Below, piece by piece: positions 41,108-52,154 of a DNA stretch of 64,000 bases (the first letter of the stretch is position 1; each line of letters opens with the position of its first letter). Origin of the DNA: PALSA-1004 sp963829085 (GTDB lineage Bacteria > Pseudomonadota > Gammaproteobacteria > Burkholderiales > SG8-41); NCBI GenBank assembly GCA_963829085.1, contig CAWHHJ010000015.1, positions 62,001-126,000 on the forward strand. The letters run 5' to 3'. The translations under genes and the position numbers were made by a program. Below the pieces are notes generated by a model, which saw only the letters and a program-made list of their open reading frames with translations, made no database searches and was not told where the DNA came from.

Positions 41108-42621
41108 GCATGCGTGCGCCGCGCACAGCAGCAAGATTCGGCGCGGGCCTCGTGCTATGGGTTCTGTGCGGCGTCGCCGCCGCAGCAAATCTGACCGTCG
41201 GCTCCAAGCGATTCACGGAATCGTACATCCTGGGCGAAATCATCGCCAACACGGCGCGGAAGGCGGGTGAAGCGCAGGTCAGCTTCAAACCGGGTCTCGG
41301 CAACACCGCGGTAGTCTTCGCTGCGCTCAAAAGCGGCGCCATAGACGTCTACCCCGAGTATTCGGGAACTATCGCATTCGAACTGCTCAGGGGCAGGTCC
41401 GGAACGTCGATGGAGGAACTCAATCGCGCGCTGGCGACCGATGGTCTCACCGCATCGGTCCCGCTCGGCTTCAGCAATACCTATGCGCTCGCAATGACCG
41501 AAGCGGCGGCGGATAAGCTCGGCATTCGCACGTTATCGGATCTGCGCCAGCACGCGCAGCTAAAGCTTGGACTATCTCAGGAATTTCTCAATCGCCAGGA
41601 CGGATGGCCGGCGCTGCAAAAAGCGTATGGTCTGCCGGGTCGCGCCCAAGGACTCGATCACGGGCTGGCGTACGAAGCGCTCGCCGCCGGACGCATCGAC
41701 GTTATGGATGTGTATACGACCGACGCCAAGATCACGCGCTATAACTTGCGCGTCCTATCCGATGATCGTCACTTCTTTCCGTCGTATGCGGCCTTGCTGC
41801 TTCACCGCCTGGATCTGCCGCAGCGGCTGCCGAAGACGTGGACAGCCCTTACCGCGCTCGAAGGGACGATATCGGTCGAGCGCATGCGAGCCATGAATGC
41901 GCAGGCGGAGCTCGATGGCAAGTCGTTTGCGGCGGTCGCCCAGGGTTTTACCGGCGGGCAGTCGAATACGGAACAAGCACGTAGAGCCGGCTTCTCGCAG
42001 CGTCTGTTTGGCGATGATTTTGCCCGTCTCAGCGCCGAGCACCTGCTGCTCGTCTTCGGGTCGCTGCTGGCAAGCTGCATCGTCGGCATCCCGTTGGGCG
42101 TCTGGAGCGCACGCTCGCGGGCGGCGCGTCGTGCAATCATCCCCGTGGTGAGCGTGCTGCAGACTATTCCGTCGCTCGCCTTGCTGGCGTTTCTGATTGC
42201 GCTCTTCAACCGCATTGGGATGATACCGGCGCTCGTTGCGCTGTTTCTATATGGTTTGCTGCCGATCGTACGTAATACGCACAGTGGCATGACGCAGGTT
42301 GCGCGTGGGCTGAAACAGGCGGGCGCGGCCTTGGGCTTGCGCAAAGGACAGATCCTCCGACTAATCGAACTGCCGCTCGCCTTGCCGACTGTACTTGCCG
42401 GCATTAAGACATCGGCGGTCATCAACGTCGGCACCGCAACCATCGCCGCCTTCATCGGCGCCGGCGGCTACGGCGAACGCATCGTTGCAGGTTTGGCCGT
42501 TAACGACAATGCGCTGCTCCTCGCTGGCGCGGTACCGGCGGCGGTGCTCGCTTTACTTATAGAAGGCGTGTTCAGCATGGGCGAGCGTTGGCTCGTTCAT
42601 CCCGGCTTCCGTTCAACATGA
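41104..42621 (+). CDS. OpuBC/ProX-like solute-binding protein fused to an ABC permease
   Basis: 505 residues from GTG 41104 (ATG 41110 is an alternative). A signal peptide (GLVLWVLCGVAAAA) is followed by an OpuAC/OsmF-type binding domain (about 28-295: LTVGSKRFTESYILGEII, GLGNTAVVFAALKSGAIDVYPEYSGT, IDVMDVYTTDAKI). The C-terminal permease domain (about 310-500) has PVVSVLQTIPSLALLAFLIAL, the loop GLKQAGAALGLRKGQILRLIELPLALP and FIGAGGYGERI. Family members import betaine, choline or thiohistidines. The usual ATPase (OpuBA/OpuCA) is not next to it, so it needs one from elsewhere. It ends the array; the rpoE promoter follows. Confidence 0.8.
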   Translation: MSMRAPRTAARFGAGLVLWVLCGVAAAANLTVGSKRFTESYILGEIIANTARKAGEAQVSFKPGLGNTAVVFAALKSGAIDVYPEYSGTIAFELLRGRSGTSMEELNRALATDGLTASVPLGFSNTYALAMTEAAADKLGIRTLSDLRQHAQLKLGLSQEFLNRQDGWPALQKAYGLPGRAQGLDHGLAYEALAAGRIDVMDVYTTDAKITRYNLRVLSDDRHFFPSYAALLLHRLDLPQRLPKTWTALTALEGTISVERMRAMNAQAELDGKSFAAVAQGFTGGQSNTEQARRAGFSQRLFGDDFARLSAEHLLLVFGSLLASCIVGIPLGVWSARSRAARRAIIPVVSVLQTIPSLALLAFLIALFNRIGMIPALVALFLYGLLPIVRNTHSGMTQVARGLKQAGAALGLRKGQILRLIELPLALPTVLAGIKTSAVINVGTATIAAFIGAGGYGERIVAGLAVNDNALLLAGAVPAAVLALLIEGVFSMGERWLVHPGFRST

Positions 42622-42712
42622 AATGCTTCATCAAGGTGAGCCTGCGGCGGTGCACTTGATGTGATTTTTTCCCTCGGAAAACGGCTCTCGAACAATAACC
42701 ACGACGCGCCGT

Positions 42713-42739
42713 GAACTATTTTCAAACTTTCCTTGTCTG
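42713..42739 (+). promoter_or_regulatory. Sigma-E (RpoE/AlgU)-type promoter of rpoE
   Basis: GAACTA at 42713-42718 and TCTG at 42736-42739, separated by 17 bases, match the GAACTT-N16/17-TCTGA consensus of RpoE promoters. It lies about 110 bases before the rpoE ATG, the usual arrangement for autoregulation. Confidence 0.65.
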
Positions 42740-42848
42740 TGGCATAACGGTTTAACTTCGCGTTCGTAGAGACCCCGCCTCAGGTATACTTAGCGCTTTG
42801 TTTTCGCGGGCTTACGCCGGCAAAGCACAGGACTTAGGGACCGGTTTC

Positions 42849-43448
42849 ATGAGCGAGCGTGAAGTCGACCAGCAACTGGTCGAGCGGGCGCAGCGCGGCG
42901 ACAAAAAGGCATTTGAGCTGCTGGTAGCGAAGTATCAGCGCAAACTCGCCCGGTTGCTGTCGCGCTTTATCCGCGATGCAAACGAGGTGGAAGACGTAAC
43001 GCAGGAGGCCTTCATAAAGGCTTATCGGGCATTGCCATCGTTTCGTGGCGATAGCGCCTTTTATACCTGGTTGTACAGGATAGGCATCAACACAGCGAAG
43101 AATTATCTCGTTGCCCTCGGGCGACGCGCGCCGACGATGACTGAGGTCGACAACGAAGAAGCAGAAGACATTGAGGTCGGCGAGCAGTTGAAGGACATGA
43201 ACACGCCAGAGCACCAGATGATGACGCGGCAAATTGCCGAAACGGTGAACTCAACGCTGCAGGAGTTGCCTGAGGAATTGCGGACTGCGATCACATTGCG
43301 TGAAATCGATGGCCTCAGTTATGAAGAAATAGCTCAGATCATGAATTGCCCGATCGGCACTGTGCGGTCCCGGATCTTCCGGGCACGTGAAGCGATCGCC
43401 GACGAGTTGCGACCGCAACTCGGCACCCCGAAAGACAGGAGATGGTGA
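42849..43448 (+). CDS. rpoE: RNA polymerase sigma factor RpoE (AlgU/SigE)
   Basis: 199-residue group 4 sigma factor for envelope stress. Region 2 (QDAxxxAF-like EVEDVTQEAFIKAYRALPSFRGDSAFYTWLYRIGINTAKNYL) and region 4 (ELPEELRTAITLREIDGLSYEEIAQIMNCPIGTVRSRIFRARE) are standard for the AlgU class. Start ATG 42849; the longer frame to 42798 runs into the leader. Followed without gap by rseA (TGATG overlap), then rseB and mucD. Confidence 0.95.
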   Translation: MSEREVDQQLVERAQRGDKKAFELLVAKYQRKLARLLSRFIRDANEVEDVTQEAFIKAYRALPSFRGDSAFYTWLYRIGINTAKNYLVALGRRAPTMTEVDNEEAEDIEVGEQLKDMNTPEHQMMTRQIAETVNSTLQELPEELRTAITLREIDGLSYEEIAQIMNCPIGTVRSRIFRAREAIADELRPQLGTPKDRRW

Positions 43449-43984
43449 TGGAAACAATTTCAGCGTTCATGGACGGCGCAGCGGGTCGTGCAGAATCCAA
43501 GATGACTTTTCTGCAATTACGGCAAAGCGACGAATGCATGGACGCCTGGGAAACGTTTCATCTCATCGGTGATACTCTGCGCGGAGAGCCGGTCTTAAGC
43601 CAAGGCTTCACGAGACGTTTCACCGCGCGCCTGGAAGACGAGCCGCTGTTGCTCGCACCACGCATCAAGTGGCGAAGATCTGTCAACTACGCCTTGTCGG
43701 CAGCCGCGTCACTCGCCGCCGTCGCAGTGGTGCTCACGCTGGTGCTCGCCGAGAATCCCCTCCGTCCCACGATGCCGATCGCCGCTATTGCGCCAACCGA
43801 AGTTGCGAAGAGCACGCCCGTAGCCATCATCGCACCCGCGCCGGTCATTCCGGTCGCCAGCTCTCAGAGCGGGTTCAACGAGTATCTGATGGCACACCAG
43901 GGATTTTCTCCGAGCACGGTGCTGCAGGGCGTTGCGCCTTATGTGAGGTCCGTCTCTTCGACTCAAGACGGCACTGACAGGTAG
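43448..43984 (+). CDS. rseA: Anti-sigma-E factor RseA (MucA-like)
   Basis: 178 residues. An N-terminal cytoplasmic sigma-binding region (METISAFMDG, CMDAWETFHLIGDTLRGEP), one membrane helix (about residues 82-102, SAAASLAAVAVVLTLVLA) and a periplasmic tail that RseB and DegS-like proteases act on. ATG 43448 is chosen because AGGAG sits six bases before it; ATG 43442 would have no room for an RBS. The gene starts inside the rpoE stop codon. Confidence 0.85.
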   Translation: METISAFMDGAAGRAESKMTFLQLRQSDECMDAWETFHLIGDTLRGEPVLSQGFTRRFTARLEDEPLLLAPRIKWRRSVNYALSAAASLAAVAVVLTLVLAENPLRPTMPIAAIAPTEVAKSTPVAIIAPAPVIPVASSQSGFNEYLMAHQGFSPSTVLQGVAPYVRSVSSTQDGTDR

Positions 43985-43985
43985 C

Positions 43986-44963
43986 ATGAGAGGACTGCGT
44001 CCCGCGTTCCCCACATTTCTGGCGCTGGTGGGCGTCAGTTGGGCCGGTCACATCTGCGCACAGACCGGGGATCCGGCGTCGTGGCTTAAAAAGATTGCAA
44101 CCGCATCGCGCCAGATCAACTACGCGGGCACTTTCGTATATCAGCACGGGCGCCAGATGGAAACGTCGCGCATCGCGCATCTCGCGGATGCAAGCGGCGA
44201 TTACGAGAAGCTCGAAACGCTCGACGGTCCCGCTCGCGAGTTCATACGCAACAACGATAACGTCACGTGCTATCTGCCCGATAGCAAGGCGGTCGTCGTG
44301 GAGAAGCGCACCGCGCGCCAGTTCCCGGCGTTCCTTCCCGAGCAGATATCCGGCCTTACCGACAATTATGTAGTCAGCAAAGGCGGTCAGGATCGTGTCG
44401 CCGGGTATGACTGCCAGACGATTGTGCTCGATCCGAAGGACGACCTGCGGTACGGTCACAAATTTTGCGCGGAAAATTCCAGCGGACTGCCGCTGCGCGT
44501 ATTCACGTTCAACGAGAAAAACCAGATCGTCGATTCGTTTGTATTCACTGAGCTCAAGATAGGCGCCGGTGTCACACGCGACATGCTCAAATCACGGTTT
44601 GCCGGCAAGAGTCAGGCATGGCACGTCGATCGCTCTGCGCTGGACCAGGCTGATACCACTATCGATAGCGGCTGGGCTCTGAAACCGCCCCTGGCGGGCT
44701 TCAAGAAGCTCACCGAAATGAAGCGCTCCATAGCGGGCCGCTCAACACAGGTTTCCCACATCGTCTATTCCGATGGTCTCGCTGCGGTCTCGGTCTTTAT
44801 CGAGCCCATGCCCAAGTCGCCGCCTCCGGCAGGCCCCACTTACCAGGGAGCGGTTAATATATACGTCAAACCGCTATCCGATCAGATGGTGACCGTCGTC
44901 GGCGAAGCGCCGGCGCGGACCATTAAACAGGTTGCCGAATCGCTCGGTCCAAAAGATCGCTAG
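43986..44963 (+). CDS. rseB: Periplasmic sigma-E regulator RseB (MucB)
   Basis: 325 residues with a signal peptide (FLALVGVSWAGHICAQ) and the MucB/RseB fold: WLKKIATASRQINYAGTFVYQHG, KLETLDGPAREFIRNND, and a C-terminal GRSTQVSHIVYSDGLAAVSVFIE. Protects RseA from cleavage and senses mislocalised lipid or lipoprotein. Directly after rseA (1-base gap). Confidence 0.9.
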   Translation: MRGLRPAFPTFLALVGVSWAGHICAQTGDPASWLKKIATASRQINYAGTFVYQHGRQMETSRIAHLADASGDYEKLETLDGPAREFIRNNDNVTCYLPDSKAVVVEKRTARQFPAFLPEQISGLTDNYVVSKGGQDRVAGYDCQTIVLDPKDDLRYGHKFCAENSSGLPLRVFTFNEKNQIVDSFVFTELKIGAGVTRDMLKSRFAGKSQAWHVDRSALDQADTTIDSGWALKPPLAGFKKLTEMKRSIAGRSTQVSHIVYSDGLAAVSVFIEPMPKSPPPAGPTYQGAVNIYVKPLSDQMVTVVGEAPARTIKQVAESLGPKDR

Positions 44964-45026
44964 GCAGTTTGCAGGGCAGGGGGCTGGTGCTTACAAGAAT
45001 TCAAATCGCCGGGTAAAGGACGCGAG

Positions 45027-46421
45027 ATGTTCAAAAAAGTAGTGCTATGTGTGGTCTTGTTGCTGCCGCTGTGGGCGCGCGCGCAACTGCCTGACTTCAC
45101 CGACCTCGTCGAGAAGCAGGGGCCGGCGGTGGTTAACATCAGCACCACGCAGACCGTGCGAAGCCAGCTTGGGGCACCGCAGATGCCTCAACTCCAGGAA
45201 GACGATCCGTTCTACGAGTTTTTCCGGCGCTTCGTGCCGAATCCGGGGCCGCGCGAGTTCCAGAACAATTCACTAGGCTCGGGGTTCATCATAAGCGCGG
45301 ACGGCTACATACTGACCAATGCCCACGTCGTCGAAGCCGCCGATGAGATCAACGTAAAACTCAACGACAAACGCGAGTTCAAGGCGAAGGTCATCGGCAG
45401 CGATAAGCGCACGGATATCGCACTTATAAAGATTGATGCAGCCGGTTTGCCGTCGGTTAAGTTCGGCGATCCGAACAAACTTCGTGTCGGCGAATGGGTG
45501 ATCGCGATCGGCTCGCCGTTTGGTTTTGAAAACACGGTGACCGCAGGCATTGTGAGCGCAAAAGGGCGCTCACTGCCGCAGGAAAACTTTGTCCCGTTCA
45601 TTCAAACGGACGCCGCGGTCAATCCCGGCAACTCCGGCGGGCCGCTATTTAACATGCGCGGCGAAGTCGTCGGAATCAACTCTCAGATCTACAGCCGCAC
45701 GGGCGGTTTCATGGGTCTTTCATTCTCGATTCCCATCGATGTAGCTAATGACATCGCGACTCAGTTGAAGACAACAGGCAAGATTACGCGCGGGCGTATC
45801 GGCGTGGTCATCCAGCCTGTAACGAAGGAGCTCGCCGAATCATTCGGGTTGCCGAAACCTGCGGGTGCGCTCGTGAGCTCCGTAGAAAAGGGCAGTCCGG
45901 CGGACAAGGCGGGCATCGAAGCCGGCGACGTCATTCTCAAGTTTGACGGCAAACCGGTTACATCATCGGAAGACTTGCCGCGCCTTGTCGGCGCGACGAA
46001 GCCAGCCACCAAAGTCGCCGTCCAGATCATGCGCAACAAGGCGTCACGTGATGTGACACTTGTCGTGGGCGAAATGTCCGATGAGTCGCGGACCGCGCAA
46101 CGCCAGCCGCGACGCGGCGGACCCGGCGCGAAACCGCCAGCCGAATCGGTAAGCCGCCTCGGGATGACGTTATCGGAGCCAACCGCCGAACAGCGTAATC
46201 AACTCAAAATTACCGGCGGCGTGCTGGTTGAGGACGTGCAGGGTGCAGCGGCGCGCGCCGGCATCCGGCGCGGCGACATCATTCTCGCGGTCAATAATCA
46301 GGACGTGAAATCGCTCGAGCAATTCGGCCAGCTGATGAACCAGTTCGAGAAGGGCAAGGTTGTTGCCATGCTCGTGCGGCGCGGCGCAAACGCGCTGTAC
46401 ATTCCGTTCCGCATTGAATGA
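45027..46421 (+). CDS. mucD: Periplasmic serine endoprotease DegP/MucD
   Basis: 464 residues with a signal peptide (VVLCVVLLLPLWARAQ), a trypsin-like domain with catalytic His in LTNAHVV, Asp in RTDIALIKID and Ser in NPGNSGGPL, and two PDZ domains (AGALVSSVEKGSPADKAGIEAGDVI and VLVEDVQGAAARAGIRRGDII). Degrades misfolded envelope proteins as the effector of the RpoE response. Its end overlaps the glutaredoxin-like ORF. Confidence 0.94.
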   Translation: MFKKVVLCVVLLLPLWARAQLPDFTDLVEKQGPAVVNISTTQTVRSQLGAPQMPQLQEDDPFYEFFRRFVPNPGPREFQNNSLGSGFIISADGYILTNAHVVEAADEINVKLNDKREFKAKVIGSDKRTDIALIKIDAAGLPSVKFGDPNKLRVGEWVIAIGSPFGFENTVTAGIVSAKGRSLPQENFVPFIQTDAAVNPGNSGGPLFNMRGEVVGINSQIYSRTGGFMGLSFSIPIDVANDIATQLKTTGKITRGRIGVVIQPVTKELAESFGLPKPAGALVSSVEKGSPADKAGIEAGDVILKFDGKPVTSSEDLPRLVGATKPATKVAVQIMRNKASRDVTLVVGEMSDESRTAQRQPRRGGPGAKPPAESVSRLGMTLSEPTAEQRNQLKITGGVLVEDVQGAAARAGIRRGDIILAVNNQDVKSLEQFGQLMNQFEKGKVVAMLVRRGANALYIPFRIE

Positions 46422-46668
46422 TGAGGCGCCCAGGCTGACGGTATACAGCCGCGCCTACTGCCACCTGTGCGACGATATGATCGCGCAGTTGAAGCAACTG
46501 CAGACAGTCCGCCGGTTCGAGCTCGACGTTGTAGACGTCGACAGCGATGCGGTGCTCGAGGCTCGCTATGGCGACCTCGTGCCCGTGCTCACGGCGGCTG
46601 GACACGAACTGTGTCATTACCATCTCGATGCTGCCAAAGTTAATGAATACTTGGGCAAAACCGGCTAA
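46414..46668 (+). CDS. Glutaredoxin-like/thioredoxin-fold protein (DUF836 type)
   Basis: 84 residues if TTG 46414 is the start, overlapping the mucD stop; the open frame extends to ATG 46360. The thioredoxin-fold redox motif is YCHLC near residue 15, followed by DVDSDAVLEARYGDLVPVLTAAG, typical of this small family found between mucD and lepA in betaproteobacteria. Likely a small thiol-disulfide protein of unknown partner. Followed by a strong terminator. Confidence 0.75.
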   Translation: MNDEAPRLTVYSRAYCHLCDDMIAQLKQLQTVRRFELDVVDVDSDAVLEARYGDLVPVLTAAGHELCHYHLDAAKVNEYLGKTG

Positions 46669-46688
46669 AATCGCGTTTTAATTTTCCG

Positions 46689-46716
46689 AAAAGGGCACGT
46701 CCAGCGTGCCCTTTTT
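46689..46716 (+). terminator. Rho-independent terminator between the rpoE operon and lepA
   Basis: Stem AAAAGGGCACG / CGTGCCCTTTT with loop TCCAG, followed by T. It ends the rpoE-to-glutaredoxin transcript; because the stem is flanked by A on the left and T on the right, it can also act leftward. lepA starts 6 bases after it. Confidence 0.85.
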
Positions 46717-46721
46717 CGTAC

Positions 46722-48515
<1,794 letters not shown>

Positions 48516-48589
48516 GCTCAAGTCGCGCGCCAGGCTTATGCGCGCGGGCATCCATGTGCCGGTCAAAAGCCGTAGTCAAGGGATAAGCA

Positions 48590-49393
48590 ATGAATTTCGC
48601 ACTGATCATGTTCGTGCTGCTGGTGGTGACCGGCGCCATCTGCCTGCTCGATCACTACGTCTTGCGCAAACGCCGCGCTGCCGATGTCGCGGAGCCGTGG
48701 TGGGTCGAGTACCCCAAAAGTTTCTTCCCGGTCATTCTCGTAGTGTTTCTGCTGCGCTCGTTCCTGGTGGAACCGTTCAAAATTCCTTCGGGATCGATGC
48801 TGCCGACTTTGCTCGTCGGCGACTTTATCCTCGTGAACAAATTCACATACGGCATACGCATTCCGGTCATCAACAAGAAAGTGATGGACATCAATCAGCC
48901 GCAGCGCGGCGAGGTCATGGTGTTTCGCTATCCCGATGATCCTTCGCTCGACTACATCAAGCGTATCGTCGGCGTGCCCGGCGATAAAATCAGTTACCAG
49001 AACAAGCGTCTCTCGGTAAATGGCCAGGAAATGACACAGCAGCCCGACGGCCAGTACAACTACGTCGAGACCGGCCTTTCCTTCGTAACCACTCAACGCT
49101 TCATCGAAAGCCTGAGCGGCCACAATCACGCGATTCTGACCAACGCTGAGATCCCGGTGGTGCGCATGCGTGACGTAAAGCGGTTCCCGTTTCACGAAAA
49201 TTGTGTCTACAATGAAGCGGGGTTTTCGTGCACGGTTCCGCCGGGACATTACTTCATGATGGGCGATAACCGCGACAGCAGCAGCGACAGCCGCTACTGG
49301 GGCTTCGTCCCTGATGCCAATGTCGTGGGAAAGGCGTTTTTGATCTGGTGGAACTTTGATGAGTTCAGGCGCATAGGTCAGTCGATAAACTAA
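48590..49393 (+). CDS. lepB: Signal peptidase I
   Basis: 267 residues. Two N-terminal membrane segments (residues about 3-22 and 44-62), then the periplasmic catalytic domain with the nucleophilic Ser in IPSGSMLPTLLVGD and general base Lys in DYIKRIVGVPGD, box E MGDNRDSSSDSRYWG. Cleaves Sec and Tat signal peptides. An AGGGATAAGC-type RBS region precedes ATG 48590, 75 bases after lepA. Confidence 0.96.
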   Translation: MNFALIMFVLLVVTGAICLLDHYVLRKRRAADVAEPWWVEYPKSFFPVILVVFLLRSFLVEPFKIPSGSMLPTLLVGDFILVNKFTYGIRIPVINKKVMDINQPQRGEVMVFRYPDDPSLDYIKRIVGVPGDKISYQNKRLSVNGQEMTQQPDGQYNYVETGLSFVTTQRFIESLSGHNHAILTNAEIPVVRMRDVKRFPFHENCVYNEAGFSCTVPPGHYFMMGDNRDSSSDSRYWGFVPDANVVGKAFLIWWNFDEFRRIGQSIN

Positions 49394-49404
49394 GGGAGAA
49401 AAAA

Positions 49405-49767
49405 ATGAGACATCAACGCGGTGTGACACTCAGCGGACTGCTCGTATCATGTGTCGTAATCATCTTCGTGGCGCTGCTCGGATTCAAATTGTTCACCCCT
49501 TACACCGAATACTTCTCGATCAAGAAAACTTTCAAGTCGATCGCTGCAAATCCTGAAGTGAAAAACGGCGGCAAGCGAGAAATGACGCAGGTCTGGGAGC
49601 GCTATGCGACCATCGAGCGCATCACGGCCATCAACGGCAATGACATCGAGGTCACCAAGGAAGGCAACACCATGGAGCTCAGCGCGAGTTATACCGTAAA
49701 GGTGCCGCTGTTTGCTAACCTAAGCCTCCTGATCGACTTTCACCCGACTTCAGCCGGCACTATATAG
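49405..49767 (+). CDS. DUF4845 family membrane-anchored protein
   Basis: 120 residues. A prepilin-like start (MRHQRGVTLSGLLVSCVVIIFVALLGFKL, one N-terminal membrane helix), then a soluble domain (KTFKSIAANPEVKNGGKREMTQVWERYATIERI). The family always sits between lepB and rnc in betaproteobacteria; the role is unknown. The GGVTLSG segment resembles a type IV prepilin cleavage region but lacks the E at +5. Confidence 0.8.
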   Translation: MRHQRGVTLSGLLVSCVVIIFVALLGFKLFTPYTEYFSIKKTFKSIAANPEVKNGGKREMTQVWERYATIERITAINGNDIEVTKEGNTMELSASYTVKVPLFANLSLLIDFHPTSAGTI

Positions 49768-49804
49768 CGGTGTCGCGTTGTGAGCCGCATCTCATGATTC
49801 CGGA

Positions 49805-50476
49805 ATGCCAGTCCAGACTCTCGCCTCTCTGATCGGTTACGAATTCCGCAATCCGGATCTGTTGCGTCAGGCGCTGACGCACCGCAGTCACAGCGCCGTG
49901 CATAACGAGCGGCTCGAGTTTCTCGGCGACAGTGTCCTCAACTGCATCGTCGCCACGCTTCTCTATGAACGATTCCCGCAGCTGCCCGAGGGTGAATTGT
50001 CGCGCCTGCGCGCGAGCCTCGTTAACCAAAAGAATCTTTTTGAGACCGGCCGGCGTATCGAGCTCGGCGCACATTTGCTGCTGGGCGACGGGGAGATTAA
50101 AACTGGCGGCGCACGCCGCCCTTCCATCGTCGCCGACGCGCTCGAAGCGTTGATCGGCGCGATATATCTGGACGGCGGCTTCGATGCAACACGCGGCGCA
50201 GTCCAGCACTTGCTAGGTCCTGCGATTGACGTCGCCGATCCACGTACTGCCGGCAAGGACGCCAAGACGCTATTACAGGAGCTTTTACAGGCACGGCGCA
50301 TGCCGGTACCCCAGTATTCTGTAATCGCAACGACCGGCGAAGCGCACCAGCAGTGTTTCCGCGTCGAATGCGCCATTCCGGAGCTGAATATCCGGACGGA
50401 AGGCGAAGGCACCAGCCGGCGCAGCGCAGAACAGGCTGCAGCACGGCGCGCTTACGATCTCGGCAGCCGCATGTAA
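49805..50476 (+). CDS. rnc: Ribonuclease III
   Basis: 223-residue double-strand-specific endonuclease processing rRNA and mRNA. Signature NERLEFLGDSVL, the second acidic site VADALEALIGAIYLDGG, and a C-terminal dsRNA-binding domain (DAKTLLQELLQARRMPVPQYSVI ... GEGTSRRSAEQAAARRAY). Its stop abuts the era start (50477). Confidence 0.96.
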   Translation: MPVQTLASLIGYEFRNPDLLRQALTHRSHSAVHNERLEFLGDSVLNCIVATLLYERFPQLPEGELSRLRASLVNQKNLFETGRRIELGAHLLLGDGEIKTGGARRPSIVADALEALIGAIYLDGGFDATRGAVQHLLGPAIDVADPRTAGKDAKTLLQELLQARRMPVPQYSVIATTGEAHQQCFRVECAIPELNIRTEGEGTSRRSAEQAAARRAYDLGSRM

Positions 50477-51373
50477 ATGGCGCAGTCGTCCGCAAAGTTT
50501 CGCGCCGGCTATATTGCAATCGTCGGGCGTCCGAACGTCGGTAAATCCACGCTCCTCAACCGCCTGGTGGGCCAGAAGGTCAGCATTACGTCGCGCAAGC
50601 CGCAGACAACGCGCCAACGCATTACGGGCATTCTGACCCGCGATGACGCGCAGCTGTTGTTTGTTGATACGCCGGGATTTCAGACACGGCATACGAGTAC
50701 ACTGAATCGGCACATGAACCGCGTCGTCACCCAGGCCCTCGCGGATGTCGATGTAATTCTGCTTGTGGTCGAAGCGGAACGATTTACCGATGAAGACCGC
50801 GCATTGCTGAGTCTCTTGCCGCCCAACCGGCCCGTACTGCTGGCGCTCAACAAAATCGACCGGCTCACCGATCGGGCATCACTGCTGCCGCTGATTACAC
50901 AGGCGTCAGCTGAGCATACGTTCGCGGAAATCGTTCCTGTGTCTGCGACGAAAGGCCGCTCGGTCGAAGATCTGGCGAAGACGATCAGCAGCTATCTGCC
51001 ACAGCAGCCGGCCTTGTATGGCGCCGATGAGATCACCGAATCGAGCGAACGCTTCCTTGCCGCGGAGATGATTCGCGAAAAATTGTTTCACTTGCTCGGC
51101 GATGAATTGCCGTATGTGAGTGCGGTCATCATCGATCGCTTTGTCATGGATGGAGCGCTGCGCCGCATACACGCGTCGATCATCGTCGATAAGGAGTCGC
51201 ATAAAGGGATTGTCGTTGGCGCCAAGGGCGCGCAACTCAAGGCGATTGCCACTAAAGCCCGCATTGACATGGAAAAGCTATTCGGCGGCAAGGTTTTCCT
51301 CGAGGTGTGGGTCAAGGTCAAGCGCGGGTGGACGGAGAACCGTCAGGTACTGAAACAACTGGGTTATGGCTGA
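50477..51373 (+). CDS. era: GTPase Era
   Basis: 298 residues. G1 GRPNVGKSTL, G3 DTPGF, G4 NKID, and the C-terminal KH domain with EKLFHLLGDELPY and KGIVVGAKGAQLKAIATKARIDMEKLF. Binds the 3' end of 16S rRNA in small-subunit assembly. Overlaps recO by 8 bases. Confidence 0.97.
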   Translation: MAQSSAKFRAGYIAIVGRPNVGKSTLLNRLVGQKVSITSRKPQTTRQRITGILTRDDAQLLFVDTPGFQTRHTSTLNRHMNRVVTQALADVDVILLVVEAERFTDEDRALLSLLPPNRPVLLALNKIDRLTDRASLLPLITQASAEHTFAEIVPVSATKGRSVEDLAKTISSYLPQQPALYGADEITESSERFLAAEMIREKLFHLLGDELPYVSAVIIDRFVMDGALRRIHASIIVDKESHKGIVVGAKGAQLKAIATKARIDMEKLFGGKVFLEVWVKVKRGWTENRQVLKQLGYG

Positions 51374-52154
51374 TGCAGGCAGAGTGCGGCACGAAACCGA
51401 ACCCGCGTTTGTGCTGCACAGTTATCCGTTTCGCGAGACCAGCCTTATCGTCGAGGCGTTCACGCGCAACTATGGCCGTGTAGCGCTGGTTGCCCGGGGC
51501 GCGCGCCGTCCGCGCTCCGTGATGCGCGGCGTGCTCCTCGCCTTCCAGCCGCTCCTCCTGAGCTGGGGCGGCAGAGCGGAGCTGCGCACTCTGCACAAGG
51601 CCGAATGGCAGGGCGGGCTGCCACAGCTTGCCGGCCGCGGCTTGTTGTGCGGATTCTACGTGAACGAGCTCATGTTGAAGCTGCTCGCGCGCGAAGACGC
51701 GCATGAAATGTTGTTTGAAACGTATTACGCAACGCTGCGCACATTGAGCAATGGCGCTGACCACGCAGTGACGCTTCGCCGTTTCGAACAGCAGTTGCTC
51801 AAGGAAGCGGGCTATGCGCTGACGCTTGACCGGGATGCGGCCACCGGCGAAGCGATCAATGCCGAATACAGTTACGAGTATCTGCTCGAACGCGGGCCTA
51901 CGCGCAGTTTGCAGCATGCATCGAGTCTTCACAGCCCGGGCACGGTGTACGGCGCGGCGCGCGGCAACGGCGGCTCGCATGAAAACCGGTTAGAATTGAG
52001 CGGGCAAACACTGCTCGATATGGCGCGCGACGACTACTCGAGCCCCGTCACGCTGCAGGAAAGCAAAGCGCTGATGCGTGCGCTGATCAATCATCGTCTG
52101 GGAAATCAGACGCTCAATACCCGGCAGTTACTCAAGGACTTGCAGCAGCTATGA
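51366..52154 (+). CDS. recO: DNA repair protein RecO
   Basis: 262 residues. N-terminal OB-fold (ETEPAFVLHSYPFRETSLIVEAFTRNYGRVALVARGARRP) and a helical C-terminal part (QHASSLHSPG region). No zinc-finger Cys cluster, as in other betaproteobacterial RecO. Loads RecA with RecR. Overlaps pdxJ by 4 bases (ATGA). Confidence 0.93.
   Translation: MADAGRVRHETEPAFVLHSYPFRETSLIVEAFTRNYGRVALVARGARRPRSVMRGVLLAFQPLLLSWGGRAELRTLHKAEWQGGLPQLAGRGLLCGFYVNELMLKLLAREDAHEMLFETYYATLRTLSNGADHAVTLRRFEQQLLKEAGYALTLDRDAATGEAINAEYSYEYLLERGPTRSLQHASSLHSPGTVYGAARGNGGSHENRLELSGQTLLDMARDDYSSPVTLQESKALMRALINHRLGNQTLNTRQLLKDLQQL

Noticed and set aside
49405..49767. DUF4845 protein as a true type IV pilin
   Set aside because: The start resembles a prepilin leader, but the conserved Glu at +5 is missing and the gene lies in the invariant lepB-rnc context.
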